A stretch of DNA of 64,000 nucleotides from assembly GCF_001556045.1 (NCBI RefSeq), contig NZ_LSIC01000200.1:73003-137002 (forward strand), given 5' to 3'. Position numbers and translations under genes: made by a program. The notes beneath the pieces were generated by a model that did no database searches, had not been told where the DNA came from, and saw nothing but the letters and a program-made list of their open reading frames with translations. Source of the stretch: Bradyrhizobium sp. CCH5-F6. Its GTDB lineage: Bacteria > Pseudomonadota > Alphaproteobacteria > Rhizobiales > Xanthobacteraceae. This document shows positions 1-8,647 of this stretch, piece after piece (within the stretch, counting starts at the first letter, position 1; each line of letters opens with the position of its first letter).

Positions 1-1
1 G

Positions 2-1843
2 TCGGTCGAACTGATCGTCCGTGACGTGAACTACGGCTGGCTGCTGCGCAACATGCACGCGGTCGGCGCCTCGATGTTCTTCGTCGCCGTCTACGTCCAT
101 ATGTTCCGCGGCCTCTACTACGGGTCGTACAAGGAGCCGCGCGAGGTGCTGTGGATCCTCGGCGTCATCATCTACCTCCTGATGATGGCGACGGGCTTCA
201 TGGGCTATGTGCTGCCTTGGGGCCAGATGAGCTTCTGGGGTGCTACCGTCATCACCAACCTGTTCTCCGCCGTTCCCTATGTCGGCGAGAGCATCGTGAC
301 GCTGTTGTGGGGCGGCTATTCGGTCGGCAACCCGACGCTGAATCGCTTCTTCTCGCTGCACTATCTGCTGCCGTTCCTGATCGCGGGCGTCGTGGTGCTG
401 CACGTCTGGGCGCTGCACGTCGCCGGCCAGAACAATCCTGACGGCGTCGAGCCGAAGACCGAAAAGGACACGGTGCCGTTCACGCCGCACGCGACCATCA
501 AGGACATGTTCGGCGTCGCCTGCTTCCTGATGCTCTACGCCTGGTTCATCTTCTACATGCCGAACTATCTCGGCGACGCCGACAACTACATTCCGGCGAA
601 CCCCGGCGTCACGCCGCCGCACATCGTTCCGGAATGGTACTACCTGCCGTTCTACGCGATCCTGCGCTCGATCCCGGACAAGCTCGCGGGCGTCATCGCC
701 ATGTTCGGGGCGATCATCATCCTGTGCTTCCTGCCTTGGCTGGATAGCGCGAGGACGCGGTCGTCGAAATATCGTCCCCTGGCCAAGCAGTTCTTCTGGA
801 TCTTCGTCGCGGTCTGCATCCTGCTCGGCTATCTCGGCGCACAGCCGCCGGAGGGCATCTACGTCGTCGCCGGCAGGATCCTGACATTCTGCTACTTCGC
901 CTACTTCCTGATCGTGCTGCCGCTGCTCGCGCGCATCGAGAAGCCGCGGCCGGTTCCGAACTCGATCTCGGATGCCGTCCTGGCCAAGACCGGCAGCAGG
1001 TCGACGCCGATGGTCTCGACCGCGATCGTGCTGGCGCTCGCCGGTTCGTTGTTCGCGGGCTCGATCGACAGCGCGAAAGCGTCTGAAGGCGGCGACAAGC
1101 CGCCGGGCAACAAATGGTCGTTCTCGGGCCCTTTCGGTAAGTTCGACCGGGGCGCGCTGCAACGCGGCCTGAAGGTCTACAAGGAGGTCTGCGCCAGCTG
1201 CCATGGCCTGTCCTATGTCGCCTTCCGCAACCTCGCCGAGCCGGGCGGGCCCGGCTATTCGGTGGCGCAGGCGGCGGCCTTCGCTTCGGAGTACAAGGTC
1301 AAGGACGGCCCGAACGATGCGGGTGACATGTTCGAGCGTCCGGGCCGGCCGGCCGACTATTTCCCCTCGCCGTTCCCGAACGAGCAGGCCGCGCGTGCCG
1401 CGAACGGAGGTGCGGCGCCGCCCGACCTGTCTCTGATCACCAAGGCGCGCTCCTATAAGCGCGGCTTCCCCTGGTTCATCTTCGACCTCTTCACCCAGTA
1501 CCAGGAGCAGGGCCCGGACTACGTCGCGGCGCTGCTCCAGGGCTACGAGGACAAGGTGCCCGAGGGTGTGACCATTCCGGAAGGCTCCTACTACAACAAG
1601 TACTTCCCGGGGCACGCCATCAAGATGCCGAAGCCGATCAGCGACGGCCAGGTGACTTATGACGACGGCTCGCCGACCACGGTCGCGCAATACGCAAAGG
1701 ACGTCACCACGTTCCTGATGTGGACCGCCGAGCCGCACATGGAAGCGCGCAAGCACCTCGGCTTCCAGGTGTTCATATTCCTGATCATCTTCGCCTGCCT
1801 GATGTACTTCACCAAGAAGAAGGTCTGGGCCGACGCGCACTGA
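2..1843 (+). CDS. fbcH: Cytochrome b/c1 fusion of the bc1 complex (FbcH type), 5' end outside the window
   Basis: The open frame runs in from the left edge, so the N-terminus is missing. It encodes the quinol-oxidising core of respiratory complex III. The cytochrome b part shows helix His ligands (MH and VHM early; LHY and LHVW in a later helix) and the Qo-site motif PEWY. It is followed in the same chain by an internal signal segment (a hydrophobic stretch ending in AKA, about nt 1005-1085) and cytochrome c1 with the heme site CASCH (nt 1190-1204), the Met-ligand region AIKMPKP and a C-terminal membrane anchor. A b/c1 fusion is known from Bradyrhizobium, where the precursor is cut into two proteins; cutting here is inferred. 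The Rieske gene should lie just upstream, outside the window. A strong terminator follows. Confidence 0.96.
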   Translation, partial: SVELIVRDVNYGWLLRNMHAVGASMFFVAVYVHMFRGLYYGSYKEPREVLWILGVIIYLLMMATGFMGYVLPWGQMSFWGATVITNLFSAVPYVGESIVTLLWGGYSVGNPTLNRFFSLHYLLPFLIAGVVVLHVWALHVAGQNNPDGVEPKTEKDTVPFTPHATIKDMFGVACFLMLYAWFIFYMPNYLGDADNYIPANPGVTPPHIVPEWYYLPFYAILRSIPDKLAGVIAMFGAIIILCFLPWLDSARTRSSKYRPLAKQFFWIFVAVCILLGYLGAQPPEGIYVVAGRILTFCYFAYFLIVLPLLARIEKPRPVPNSISDAVLAKTGSRSTPMVSTAIVLALAGSLFAGSIDSAKASEGGDKPPGNKWSFSGPFGKFDRGALQRGLKVYKEVCASCHGLSYVAFRNLAEPGGPGYSVAQAAAFASEYKVKDGPNDAGDMFERPGRPADYFPSPFPNEQAARAANGGAAPPDLSLITKARSYKRGFPWFIFDLFTQYQEQGPDYVAALLQGYEDKVPEGVTIPEGSYYNKYFPGHAIKMPKPISDGQVTYDDGSPTTVAQYAKDVTTFLMWTAEPHMEARKHLGFQVFIFLIIFACLMYFTKKKVWADAH

Positions 1844-1873
1844 GCGCCGCGCGAGGCAAGACGAGAAATGAAG

Positions 1874-1896
1874 AAGCCCCCGCAAGGGGGCTTTTT
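1874..1896 (+). terminator. Rho-independent terminator of fbcH
   Basis: An 8-bp stem (AAGCCCCC / GGGGGCTT) closes on a GCAA tetraloop and ends in a run of five T. It starts about 30 nt after the fbcH stop codon. Confidence 0.9.
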
Positions 1897-1911
1897 GTTG
1901 ACTACCTCGCT

Positions 1912-2037
1912 GTCATTCCGGGGCGATGCGTCAGCATCGAGCCCGGAATCCATTCATCGACCAACTCTGCGGCCTGATGGATTCTCAGGTGCGCAATTGC
2001 GCACCATAGCTCGCGCTGTCGCGCGCTCCGGAATGAC
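1912..2037. repeat. Family A palindromic repeat, copy 1
   Basis: The element begins with GTCATTCCGG and ends with CCGGAATGAC. It contains a perfect 18-bp palindrome centred on GCGCAATTGCGC (1988-2005). Five further copies in the window share these ends (11557, 29698, 47247, 60298 and a minimal one at 63553). All are intergenic. Confidence 0.85.
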
Positions 2038-2116
2038 GAGAGTGTGGATTGCGCTGCGGGCTTGCAGCGGCCAAAATACCGCCAACCGCTCCCCCAAGAA
2101 CTCACCGGAGGACACC

Positions 2117-2791
2117 ATGGGAACCGCCATCACCTTCAAGCGACCGGACGGCAAGGACGCCTCGGGCTATCTCGCCAATGCGGCGCGCGGCAACGCGCCG
2201 GGCGTGGTCGTGATCCAGGAATGGTGGGGGCTGTCGGACCAGATCAAGGGCCTGTGCGACCGCTTCGCGCTCGCCGGTTTCGATGCGCTGGCGCCCGATC
2301 TCTACAAGGGCAAGGTCGTGCCCTATCACGACACCGATTCCGCGAACAAGGAGATGAACTCCCTCGACTTCATGGACGCCACGACGCAGACGGTGCGTGG
2401 CGCCGCGCAATATCTTGCGCGCAACGGCGCCAAGGTCGGTCTGACCGGCTTCTGCCTCGGCGGTGCGGTCACTATCATCGGCGCGACCAAGATCCCGGAG
2501 CTCGCGGCCGGCGTCGTGTTCTACGGCATTCCGCCCGAGCAGGCGGCCAAGCCCGCGGACGTCAAGATCCCGCTCCAGGCCCACTTCGCCAACAAGGATG
2601 ATTGGTGCACGCCGGAGCTGGTCAACGGCTTCGAAAAGGCGATGAAGGCCGCCGGCAAGTCGCTGGAGCTGTTCCGCTATGACGCCGAGCACGCCTTCGT
2701 CAACGAGCAGCGCCAGGCCGTGCACGACCGCGAAGCCGCAGAACTCGCCTGGGGCAGGGCGACGGAGTTTTTCCGGAAGCATCTCGGCTGA
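2117..2791 (+). CDS. Dienelactone hydrolase family protein
   Basis: A 224-residue alpha/beta hydrolase, probably cytoplasmic. The catalytic triad of the dienelactone hydrolase family is visible: nucleophile Cys113 in GFCLGG, Asp161 or Asp162 in NKDDW, and His192 in AEHAF. The family cleaves dienelactones in chlorocatechol breakdown, but many members act on other esters or lactones and the substrate here is unknown. The ATG at 2117 is chosen because GGAGGA precedes it by 4 nt; the open frame extends upstream, but only through the family A repeat. No aromatic-degradation genes are adjacent. Confidence 0.88.
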   Translation: MGTAITFKRPDGKDASGYLANAARGNAPGVVVIQEWWGLSDQIKGLCDRFALAGFDALAPDLYKGKVVPYHDTDSANKEMNSLDFMDATTQTVRGAAQYLARNGAKVGLTGFCLGGAVTIIGATKIPELAAGVVFYGIPPEQAAKPADVKIPLQAHFANKDDWCTPELVNGFEKAMKAAGKSLELFRYDAEHAFVNEQRQAVHDREAAELAWGRATEFFRKHLG

Positions 2792-2822
2792 TGCTGTAGC
2801 GACCGAGCAGGATCAGCGAAGT

Positions 2823-3440
2823 ATGTCGGCATCGTCTATCACGCGCGGCGTGCTCGGCCTGATCGTTTGGTCGATGGCCGGTGCTGCTGGCGTCATCGCG
2901 TTGATGACCGCCCAGGCCGCCGCACAGCAGGCATTCGTCACGCTGAACGGCGACCTCAAGAAGGAGGCATGGTGGGTCATTGCGGATTTCCATCCATTCA
3001 CGACCGAGGTTCGCGGCATCCCCGCGAACCAGATTCGCAAGAGCTGGTGCAAGGCAACTGAGTTCCGCAAGGACCTGATCCCGAAAGAGCTGCTGTTCGA
3101 GAATGGCGCCGATGTGATGAAGGGTGCCGACATGTCCTTTGCCATCGAAGGGCGCTTCGACGGCGCCGCCACGAAGCAAATTGCTGTGGTCGGTGTGTTT
3201 CAGGAGTGTGCGGGCCCAAAGGGAAGGTTCATGCTGGTCCTCGATCAGCCGGACGGCGAGAAGCCCAAGGTACGCTTTGTCGACGCCATACGTACGAACC
3301 GCCAGTTCGCAGCTCTTTCGAAGGACAAGGGCGGCAAGCTCGTCCTTTGGGGGTGCATGGAATGCGACGGCTATTCTGTCCTCAAATGGGATCGGAAGAA
3401 GAACAGGTTCGGCTGGGTGCCCCAGCCTGAGCAGCCGTAG
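2823..3440 (+). CDS. Hypothetical exported protein
   Basis: A 205-residue protein that I do not recognise. Residues about 8-36 form a hydrophobic signal or anchor segment ending in an Ala-rich stretch before AQQAFV, so export is likely. The mature part is rich in Lys and Trp and carries a CMEC pair near the C-terminus that could form a disulfide or bind metal. It lies 31 nt after the hydrolase gene on the same strand and may be cotranscribed with it. No function can be assigned. Confidence 0.7.
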   Translation: MSASSITRGVLGLIVWSMAGAAGVIALMTAQAAAQQAFVTLNGDLKKEAWWVIADFHPFTTEVRGIPANQIRKSWCKATEFRKDLIPKELLFENGADVMKGADMSFAIEGRFDGAATKQIAVVGVFQECAGPKGRFMLVLDQPDGEKPKVRFVDAIRTNRQFAALSKDKGGKLVLWGCMECDGYSVLKWDRKKNRFGWVPQPEQP

Positions 3441-3485
3441 CCACGCAGCGCGTCCCGGTCGCAAGGTCATCGGGGCGCCCGACCC

Positions 3486-3514
3486 TTGACGCCGTCCCCG
3501 CGCCATGGTGAGTA
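3486..3514 (+). promoter_or_regulatory. Putative trp promoter
   Basis: TTGACG (3486-3491) and TGAGTA (3509-3514) are separated by 17 bp, a good sigma-70-type arrangement. The ATG of the leader peptide begins only 8 nt after the -10 box, so transcription would start at or next to that ATG and the leader ORF would be read without an untranslated leader. Confidence 0.6.
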
Positions 3515-3521
3515 TCCGCCC

Positions 3522-3569
3522 ATGAGCACCGCCCTCCGCCCAGCCCGTCTTTGGTGGCGCACCTCCTGA
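3522..3569 (+). CDS. trpL: trp leader peptide (15 aa, tandem Trp codons)
   Basis: The short frame encodes MSTALRPARLWWRTS. Two consecutive TGG codons (3552-3557) lie just before a set of hairpins and 117 nt upstream of trpE(G). This is the classic arrangement of ribosome-mediated attenuation, in which stalling at Trp codons chooses between antiterminator and terminator. Attenuation of trpE(G) is established in Sinorhizobium meliloti, where the released leader RNA also acts in trans. The peptide is recognised from position, length and Trp codons; no protein data support it here. Confidence 0.85.
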   Translation: MSTALRPARLWWRTS

Positions 3570-3640
3570 AGAGGTGGCCGGTGCGATTTTCCTTTCCCAA
3601 ATCGTCTGAGGTCGCCAACGCAGTGCGGCGGCCTGATCGT
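3560..3640 (+). promoter_or_regulatory. trp attenuator hairpins
   Basis: CACCTC (3560-3565) pairs with GAGGTG (3571-3576) over the leader stop codon. CGATTT (3584-3589) can pair with AAATCG (3599-3604). AGGTCGCC (3609-3616) pairs with GGCGGCCT (3627-3634) with one G-T wobble and is followed by ATCGTTTGT, the likely terminator. I could not derive by eye which helices exclude each other. Confidence 0.7.
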
Positions 3641-3685
3641 TTGTCCTGTGTGGCGTTCCCTCGGCAAGTTTCGTAAGAGGACCCC

Positions 3686-5851
3686 ATGAACAGGACCGTC
3701 TTTGCCCTTCCGGCCCGAAGCGACTATGTGACCCGCGCTGGTCTTGCGATCACGCGCGTGGCCGAGCAGTTCACCGGCGGCGCCAGCAGGCTCGACGATC
3801 TCGTCAGCCTGCTCGACCGCCGCCGCGGCGTGGTGCTGTCCTCGGGTACCACCGTGCCGGGCCGCTACGAGAGCTTCGACCTCGGCTTCTCTGATCCGCC
3901 GCTGAAGCTCGAGACCGTCGGGGTCAATTTCAAGCTGGAAGCGCTGAACGCGCGCGGTCAGGTGCTGATCGCCTTCCTCGGCGACGTCCTGCGCGAGCCA
4001 TGCGTGGTGATCTCCGAGAAGACGCCTGCGCGCCTCGCCGGCCACATTATCCGCGGCGACGCGCCGGTCGAGGAAGACCAGCGCACGCGGCGCGCCAGCG
4101 TGATGTCGCTGGTGCGCGACCTCGTCGCCGCCTTCTCCGCCAATGACGACGGGTTGCTGGGCCTGTTCGGCGCCTTCGCCTACGACCTCGTCTTCCAGAT
4201 CGAGGATCTCGTGCAGAAGCGGCCGCGCGAGGCCGACCAGCGCGACATCGTGCTCTATGTGCCCGATCGCCTGCTCGCCTATGACCGCGCCACCGGCCGC
4301 GGCGTGGTGCTCTCCTACGACTTCGCCTGGAAAGGGAAGTCTACCGAAGGCCTGCCGCGCGAGACTGCCGACAGCCCCTATCTCAAGACGCCCCGTCAGG
4401 GTTTCGCCGACCACGGGCCCGGCGAATATCAGGCCACCGTCGAGACCGCGCGTGCGGCCTTCGCGCGCGGCGACCTGTTCGAGGCGGTGCCGGGGCAGCT
4501 TTTCGCCGAGCCCTGCGACCGATCGCCGGCCGAGGTGTTCCAGCGCCTCTGCGTCATCAACCCGTCGCCCTACGGCGCGCTGATGAATCTCGGCGAGGGC
4601 GAGTTTCTCGTCTCCGCCTCGCCGGAGATGTTCGTGCGCTCGGACGGGCGTCGTGTCGAGACCTGCCCGATCTCGGGCACGATCGCGCGCGGCACCGACG
4701 CGATCGGCGACGCCGAGCAGATCCGCCAGCTCCTGAACTCGGAAAAGGACGAGTTCGAGCTCAACATGTGCACCGATGTCGACCGCAACGACAAGGCGCG
4801 CGTCTGCGTGCCCGGCACCATCAAGGTGCTGGCGCGGCGGCAGATCGAGACCTACTCAAAACTGTTCCACACCGTCGATCACGTCGAGGGCATGCTGCGG
4901 CCCGGCTTCGATGCGCTCGACGCGTTCCTCACCCATGCCTGGGCCGTCACCGTGACCGGCGCGCCGAAGCTCTGGGCGATGCAGTTCGTCGAGGACCACG
5001 AGCGCTCGCCGCGGCGCTGGTATGCGGGCGCGATCGGCGCGGTGAACTTCGACGGCAGCATCAACACCGGCCTCACCATCCGCACCATCCGCATGAAGGA
5101 TGGCCTCGCCGAAGTGCGCGTGGGCGCGACCTGCCTGTTCGACTCGGATCCCGCCGCGGAAGATCGCGAATGCCAGGTCAAGGCCGCCGCGCTGTTTCAG
5201 GCGCTGCGCGGCGATCCGCCAAAGCCGTTGTCGACCTTCGCGCCAGATGCCACCGGCTCGGGCAAGCAGGTGCTGCTGATCGATCACGACGACAGTTTCG
5301 TCCACATGCTCGCCGACTATTTCCGCCAGGTCGGCGCCAGCGTCACCGTGGTCCGCTATGTGCATGCGCTCGACATGCTCAAGCAGAAGAGGTGGGATTT
5401 GCTGGTGCTGTCGCCCGGCCCGGGCAGGCCCGAAGATTTCGGGATCAGGAAGACCATCGATGCGGCGCTGGAGAAGAAGCTGCCGGTGTTCGGAGTCTGC
5501 CTCGGCGTGCAAGCGATCGGCGAATATTTCGGCGGCGAGCTCGGCCAGCTCACTCATCCCGCCCACGGCCGGCCCTCGCGGGTGCAGGTACGCGGCGGGC
5601 GCCTGATGCGCAACCTGCCGAACGAGATCGTCATCGGCCGCTATCACTCGCTCCATGTCGAGCGCGACAGCATGCCCGAAGTGTTGTCCGTCACCGCCAG
5701 CACCGAGGACGGTGTCGCCATGGCGCTCGAGCACAAGACCCTGCCGGTCGCCGGCGTGCAATTCCATCCGGAATCGCTGATGTCGCTCGGCGGCGAGGTG
5801 GGCTTGCGTATTGTCGAAAATGCCTTCCGGCTCGAAGCGGGGGCGAATTGA
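3686..5851 (+). CDS. trpE(G): Anthranilate synthase, fused TrpE-TrpG
   Basis: A 721-residue single-chain anthranilate synthase (chorismate plus glutamine to anthranilate), the first step of tryptophan synthesis. The N-terminal component I shows PISGTIARG, the DVDRNDKAR stretch and VTGAPKLWAM. From about residue 527 a class I glutamine amidotransferase follows, with nucleophile Cys605 in GVCLGVQ and His694/Glu696 in QFHPES. Fusion of the two subunits is typical of rhizobia. AAGAGGA precedes the ATG at 3686. Expression is expected to be set by the upstream leader peptide and attenuator. Confidence 0.97.
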   Translation: MNRTVFALPARSDYVTRAGLAITRVAEQFTGGASRLDDLVSLLDRRRGVVLSSGTTVPGRYESFDLGFSDPPLKLETVGVNFKLEALNARGQVLIAFLGDVLREPCVVISEKTPARLAGHIIRGDAPVEEDQRTRRASVMSLVRDLVAAFSANDDGLLGLFGAFAYDLVFQIEDLVQKRPREADQRDIVLYVPDRLLAYDRATGRGVVLSYDFAWKGKSTEGLPRETADSPYLKTPRQGFADHGPGEYQATVETARAAFARGDLFEAVPGQLFAEPCDRSPAEVFQRLCVINPSPYGALMNLGEGEFLVSASPEMFVRSDGRRVETCPISGTIARGTDAIGDAEQIRQLLNSEKDEFELNMCTDVDRNDKARVCVPGTIKVLARRQIETYSKLFHTVDHVEGMLRPGFDALDAFLTHAWAVTVTGAPKLWAMQFVEDHERSPRRWYAGAIGAVNFDGSINTGLTIRTIRMKDGLAEVRVGATCLFDSDPAAEDRECQVKAAALFQALRGDPPKPLSTFAPDATGSGKQVLLIDHDDSFVHMLADYFRQVGASVTVVRYVHALDMLKQKRWDLLVLSPGPGRPEDFGIRKTIDAALEKKLPVFGVCLGVQAIGEYFGGELGQLTHPAHGRPSRVQVRGGRLMRNLPNEIVIGRYHSLHVERDSMPEVLSVTASTEDGVAMALEHKTLPVAGVQFHPESLMSLGGEVGLRIVENAFRLEAGAN

Positions 5852-5862
5852 GTAAAGGCCTT

Positions 5863-5973
5863 CATTGCGAGGAGCTCGCGACAAAATTGCGGAGCAATTT
5901 TGCGCTGGCGACGAAGCAATCCAGACTGCTGCCGCGGAGAAGACCTGGATTGCTTCGCTTCGCTCGCAATGAC
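5863..5973. repeat. Family B palindromic repeat, copy 1
   Basis: Outer ends are CATTGCGA and TCGCAATGAC. Inner GAAGCAATCCAG and CTGGATTGCTTC form a long inverted repeat. A second copy lies at 56564-56641. It fills most of the trpE(G)-apt gap. Confidence 0.8.
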
Positions 5974-5999
5974 GGTGGAAACACCAGAGCGAGATAACC

Positions 6000-6539
6000 A
6001 TGACCTTTGACCACGACCTCAAGGCAAGCGTCCGCACCATCCCGGACTATCCGAAGCCCGGGATCATGTTCCGTGACATCACGACCCTGCTCGCGGATGC
6101 GCGCGCCTTCCGCCGTGCGGTCGACGAGCTGGTCAATCCCTGGGCCGGCAACAAGATCGACAAGGTCGCCGGCATGGAAGCACGCGGCTTCATCCTCGGC
6201 GGCGCGGTGGCGCATCAGCTCTCGGCCGGGTTCGTACCGATCCGCAAGAAGGGCAAGCTGCCGCACACCACCGTCCGCATCGCGTACTCCCTCGAATACG
6301 GCATCGACGAGATGGAGATGCATGTCGACGCCATCCAGCCCGGCGAGCGCGTGATCCTGGTCGACGACCTCATTGCCACCGGCGGCACCGCCGAGGGCGC
6401 GGTGAAGCTGCTGCGGCAGATCGGCGCCAATGTCGTCGCGGCCTGCTTCATCATCGACCTGCCCGAGCTCGGCGGCGCCGCCAAGCTGCGCGCCATGGAC
6501 GTGCCGGTGCGCACGCTGATGACGTTCGAGGGGCACTGA
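6000..6539 (+). CDS. apt: Adenine phosphoribosyltransferase
   Basis: A 179-residue cytoplasmic purine-salvage enzyme that makes AMP from adenine and PRPP. The PRPP-binding loop appears as [17 protein letters not shown], and the N-terminal [14 protein letters not shown] segment and the EARGF motif are typical of the family. Length matches standard Apt. It follows the family B repeat and converges on the GIY-YIG gene; a 12-bp palindrome CCGCTGCAGCGG (6541-6552) occupies the whole gap between their stop codons. Confidence 0.95.
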   Translation: MTFDHDLKASVRTIPDYPKPGIMFRDITTLLADARAFRRAVDELVNPWAGNKIDKVAGMEARGFILGGAVAHQLSAGFVPIRKKGKLPHTTVRIAYSLEYGIDEMEMHVDAIQPGERVILVDDLIATGGTAEGAVKLLRQIGANVVAACFIIDLPELGGAAKLRAMDVPVRTLMTFEGH

Positions 6540-6552
6540 GCCGCTGCAGCGG

Positions 6553-6885
6553 TCAGATCAGCTCGGCCTTCAGTTCGGCCCGCCAATGCAGCAGGCGCTC
6601 CTTCAGGAGCGCGTTCCTGACATAGGCGCTCTCCTCATCCTCGAGACGCTCGCATTCGCCAAACGTCAGGCCCGCCTCACCATGCGTGGTCCAGGCGGCC
6701 TGGAGGCTGCGGCAAGTGTGGCTGCGCTGGCGTAGCGAGAACCAGATGCGGTTCTGGATCGTCTCCAGATTCGGCGCCTGGCCGACCCAGGCCTCGCCCG
6801 AGGCCGCGCAGCGCACGACGAAGATGCCCGCGATGGTCTTTCGCTCCTTGTAGGCGGTGATCGCTGCTTTCCGGTCGATGCTCAT
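6553..6885 (-). CDS. GIY-YIG nuclease-fold family protein
   Basis: A 110-residue stand-alone protein. The segment AGIFVVRCAASGEAWVGQA matches the start of the GIY-YIG fold, with GIF replacing GIY and WVG replacing YIG, and an Arg-containing helix (IWFSLRQRSH) follows. No second DNA-binding domain is present. Related small proteins are common in rhizobia but unstudied. The replaced tyrosines make nuclease activity uncertain. Confidence 0.7.
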   Translation of the reverse strand: MSIDRKAAITAYKERKTIAGIFVVRCAASGEAWVGQAPNLETIQNRIWFSLRQRSHTCRSLQAAWTTHGEAGLTFGECERLEDEESAYVRNALLKERLLHWRAELKAELI

Positions 6886-6921
6886 GGTGACGGGCCTGCT
6901 GAGGGAATATCAATGCCCGCC

Positions 6922-6950
6922 TCAATAAGCCCGCTGCACCCGGGAGTCAA
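6922..6950 (-). promoter_or_regulatory. Putative promoter of the GIY-YIG gene
   Basis: Read leftward, TTGACT (6945-6950) and TATTGA (6922-6927) are 17 bp apart. The -35 box lies inside an inverted repeat ACCCGG-N13-CCGGGT (6938-6962), which could be an operator or the end of the upstream unit. The start codon is about 35 nt downstream. Confidence 0.45.
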
Positions 6951-6967
6951 TATTATCCGGGTAAAAA

Positions 6968-7636
6968 TCAAGACCGTTGCAGGATCAGGCTCAGCTCGAG
7001 CTCGCGGAAGGCGATGTAGTTCCGGCGGGTCCACTGGTGCAGCTCGGTGGAGGAATCCTTTTCCTGGCGCAGGTAGCCGGTGAAGGAGAAGTTCAGCCGG
7101 TCGATATAGGTCTTCAGGAATCCGGGCAGCGCGGGCAGGCGGAACAGCCGTCCGCCGGCCATCGCGGGCGGCAGCTCGCCGCGTATGACGTACTCATTGT
7201 CCACCGTGATCAGGTTCATGCGCGGAATTCGCCCGCGCAGCATCTCGTGGGCGCGCGCCGAGGCACGGTCGGTATCGGCGACGAACAGGATCTGAGGCGC
7301 GACATGGCGGCGCGCGGCTTCCTTCAACAGGCCGATCTCGTCGGTCATCTTGAAGAACTCGTCGAAGGCGTGGAAGCCGAGATCGATCACCTTGGCAACG
7401 CCGTCATCGACGATGACGCGGTCCATCAGCTGCATCTTGCCGTAGGTGTCGATCACGTCGGCGGTTTCCGTGACCCTCGGCAGATAGTCGAGCAGCGACG
7501 GCTCCTTCAGGTTGACGTCGAAGGCCGCGACGCTGCCGTTCTTGAGCAGCAGGAATTCGCTGAGGAGCCGCGCCAGCAGGGTCTTGCCGACCTGCGGGCG
7601 GGGCGAACAGATGATGTAGACAGGTGTCGCGGGCAT
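6968..7636 (-). CDS. ParA-fold P-loop ATPase, divergent paralogue
   Basis: A 222-residue protein with a P-loop near the N-terminus, SPRPQVGKTLLA. The layout is that of the ParA/MinD superfamily, but the signature lysine of the deviant Walker A (KGGxGK) is replaced by Arg and the glycines by Pro-Gln. A later ILFVADTD segment and a hydrophobic core fit the fold. It follows a second ParA-like gene by 60 nt on the same strand, so the two are probably cotranscribed. No ParB, parS or cell-division gene is adjacent. The role is unknown. Confidence 0.75.
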   Translation of the reverse strand: MPATPVYIICSPRPQVGKTLLARLLSEFLLLKNGSVAAFDVNLKEPSLLDYLPRVTETADVIDTYGKMQLMDRVIVDDGVAKVIDLGFHAFDEFFKMTDEIGLLKEAARRHVAPQILFVADTDRASARAHEMLRGRIPRMNLITVDNEYVIRGELPPAMAGGRLFRLPALPGFLKTYIDRLNFSFTGYLRQEKDSSTELHQWTRRNYIAFRELELSLILQRS

Positions 7637-7696
7637 CGACAGCTATATCAGGCCAACTCACTGCCCAATCCAGCCGTATCAGCCCGGGCTTCGCAA

Positions 7697-8449
7697 CTAT
7701 TTTTCGCTGTTGCGGGTCACGGGCTTCGAGCCGACGATGTCGGTCAGGCGGATGCGGTCGAACTCGCTCCAGACATTGGCCAGCCAGTGCCGGACATAGC
7801 CGCGCAGAACGAACGAATAGTTCGCGGCCTCGTCGTTGATGCCCTTGTTGGCGACGAATTTCAGGAACGGGACGGAGGACACCTCGACCTGCTCATAAGC
7901 CATTTCGTTGAGCTTGGGGATGGTCAGCTCGGTCGCGTCCTTGATGCGGTTGAAATACGATTGGTAAGTCGCCTGGTCCCACTGGAAGAACTGGGTGTCA
8001 TTGATGAAGTTCTTCACCAGGAAATATTTCGCGCCGCCCATGAAGCCCGCGGTTTCGGCGATCTCGTCCAGCGAGGCGATCGAGGGGCCCAGGATGTGGA
8101 ACACCGCAAAGGTGATCTGGCCGGCCTTGGCGGCGTCGAGGAATCCGATGTCGCGCAGCGAGGCCAGAGCCGGCGAGAGCAGGCCGGCGCGAACGTCGAT
8201 CACGGTCACCGACGGGCTTGTCGCATTGAGCGTGTCGAAGATCTTCATCTGGTCGGCCGTGGTCGTCATGTCGACGATCTCGGTGATGTCGGGGTGGAAG
8301 CGCTTCAGGGTTCCGCGCGGCGACTCCGTATCGAACGCGCGCGTCGGCACGTTGTTGGCTGAGAAATAATCGAGCAAGGTGCGGGACACCGTGGTCTTGC
8401 CGACCCCGCCCTTGTCCGCGCCCACCACAACCACTGCCGGCTTTGCCAT
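7697..8449 (-). CDS. ParA-like ATPase with intact signature lysine
   Basis: A 250-residue ATPase with the deviant Walker A motif ADKGGVGKTT and a Walker B-like VTVIDVRAG. This motif defines the ParA/MinD/Soj group, whose ATP-bound dimers position plasmids, chromosomes or protein complexes. FDTESPRG stands where ParA proteins usually have a DxDPQ-type motif, so it is a divergent member. It is the first gene of a two-gene unit with the K-to-R paralogue downstream. The cargo cannot be told from the sequence. Confidence 0.8.
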   Translation of the reverse strand: MAKPAVVVVGADKGGVGKTTVSRTLLDYFSANNVPTRAFDTESPRGTLKRFHPDITEIVDMTTTADQMKIFDTLNATSPSVTVIDVRAGLLSPALASLRDIGFLDAAKAGQITFAVFHILGPSIASLDEIAETAGFMGGAKYFLVKNFINDTQFFQWDQATYQSYFNRIKDATELTIPKLNEMAYEQVEVSSVPFLKFVANKGINDEAANYSFVLRGYVRHWLANVWSEFDRIRLTDIVGSKPVTRNSEK

Positions 8450-8647
8450 TGCTGTCCCCTAACGCGCGCCCCCCGATCGCGAGATCGCAATCGGCCGGGC
8501 CCCAAATCGATGTCCCGAGTCTGCTGTTGGGCGCGAACATGGCAGAAACAAGGGAGAATTCAATTCCGCAGGCCGCAGTTACGGCAATTCCCGAAGTTTT
8601 TCCCGATTGCTGTGAAACCCGCCACGGAGCGCGCCCGATCGCGTGCC

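Noticed and set aside
1868..2116. Upstream extension of the dienelactone hydrolase frame
   Set aside because: The extra 83 residues translate a family A repeat and the region after the terminator; a ribosome site precedes the ATG at 2117.
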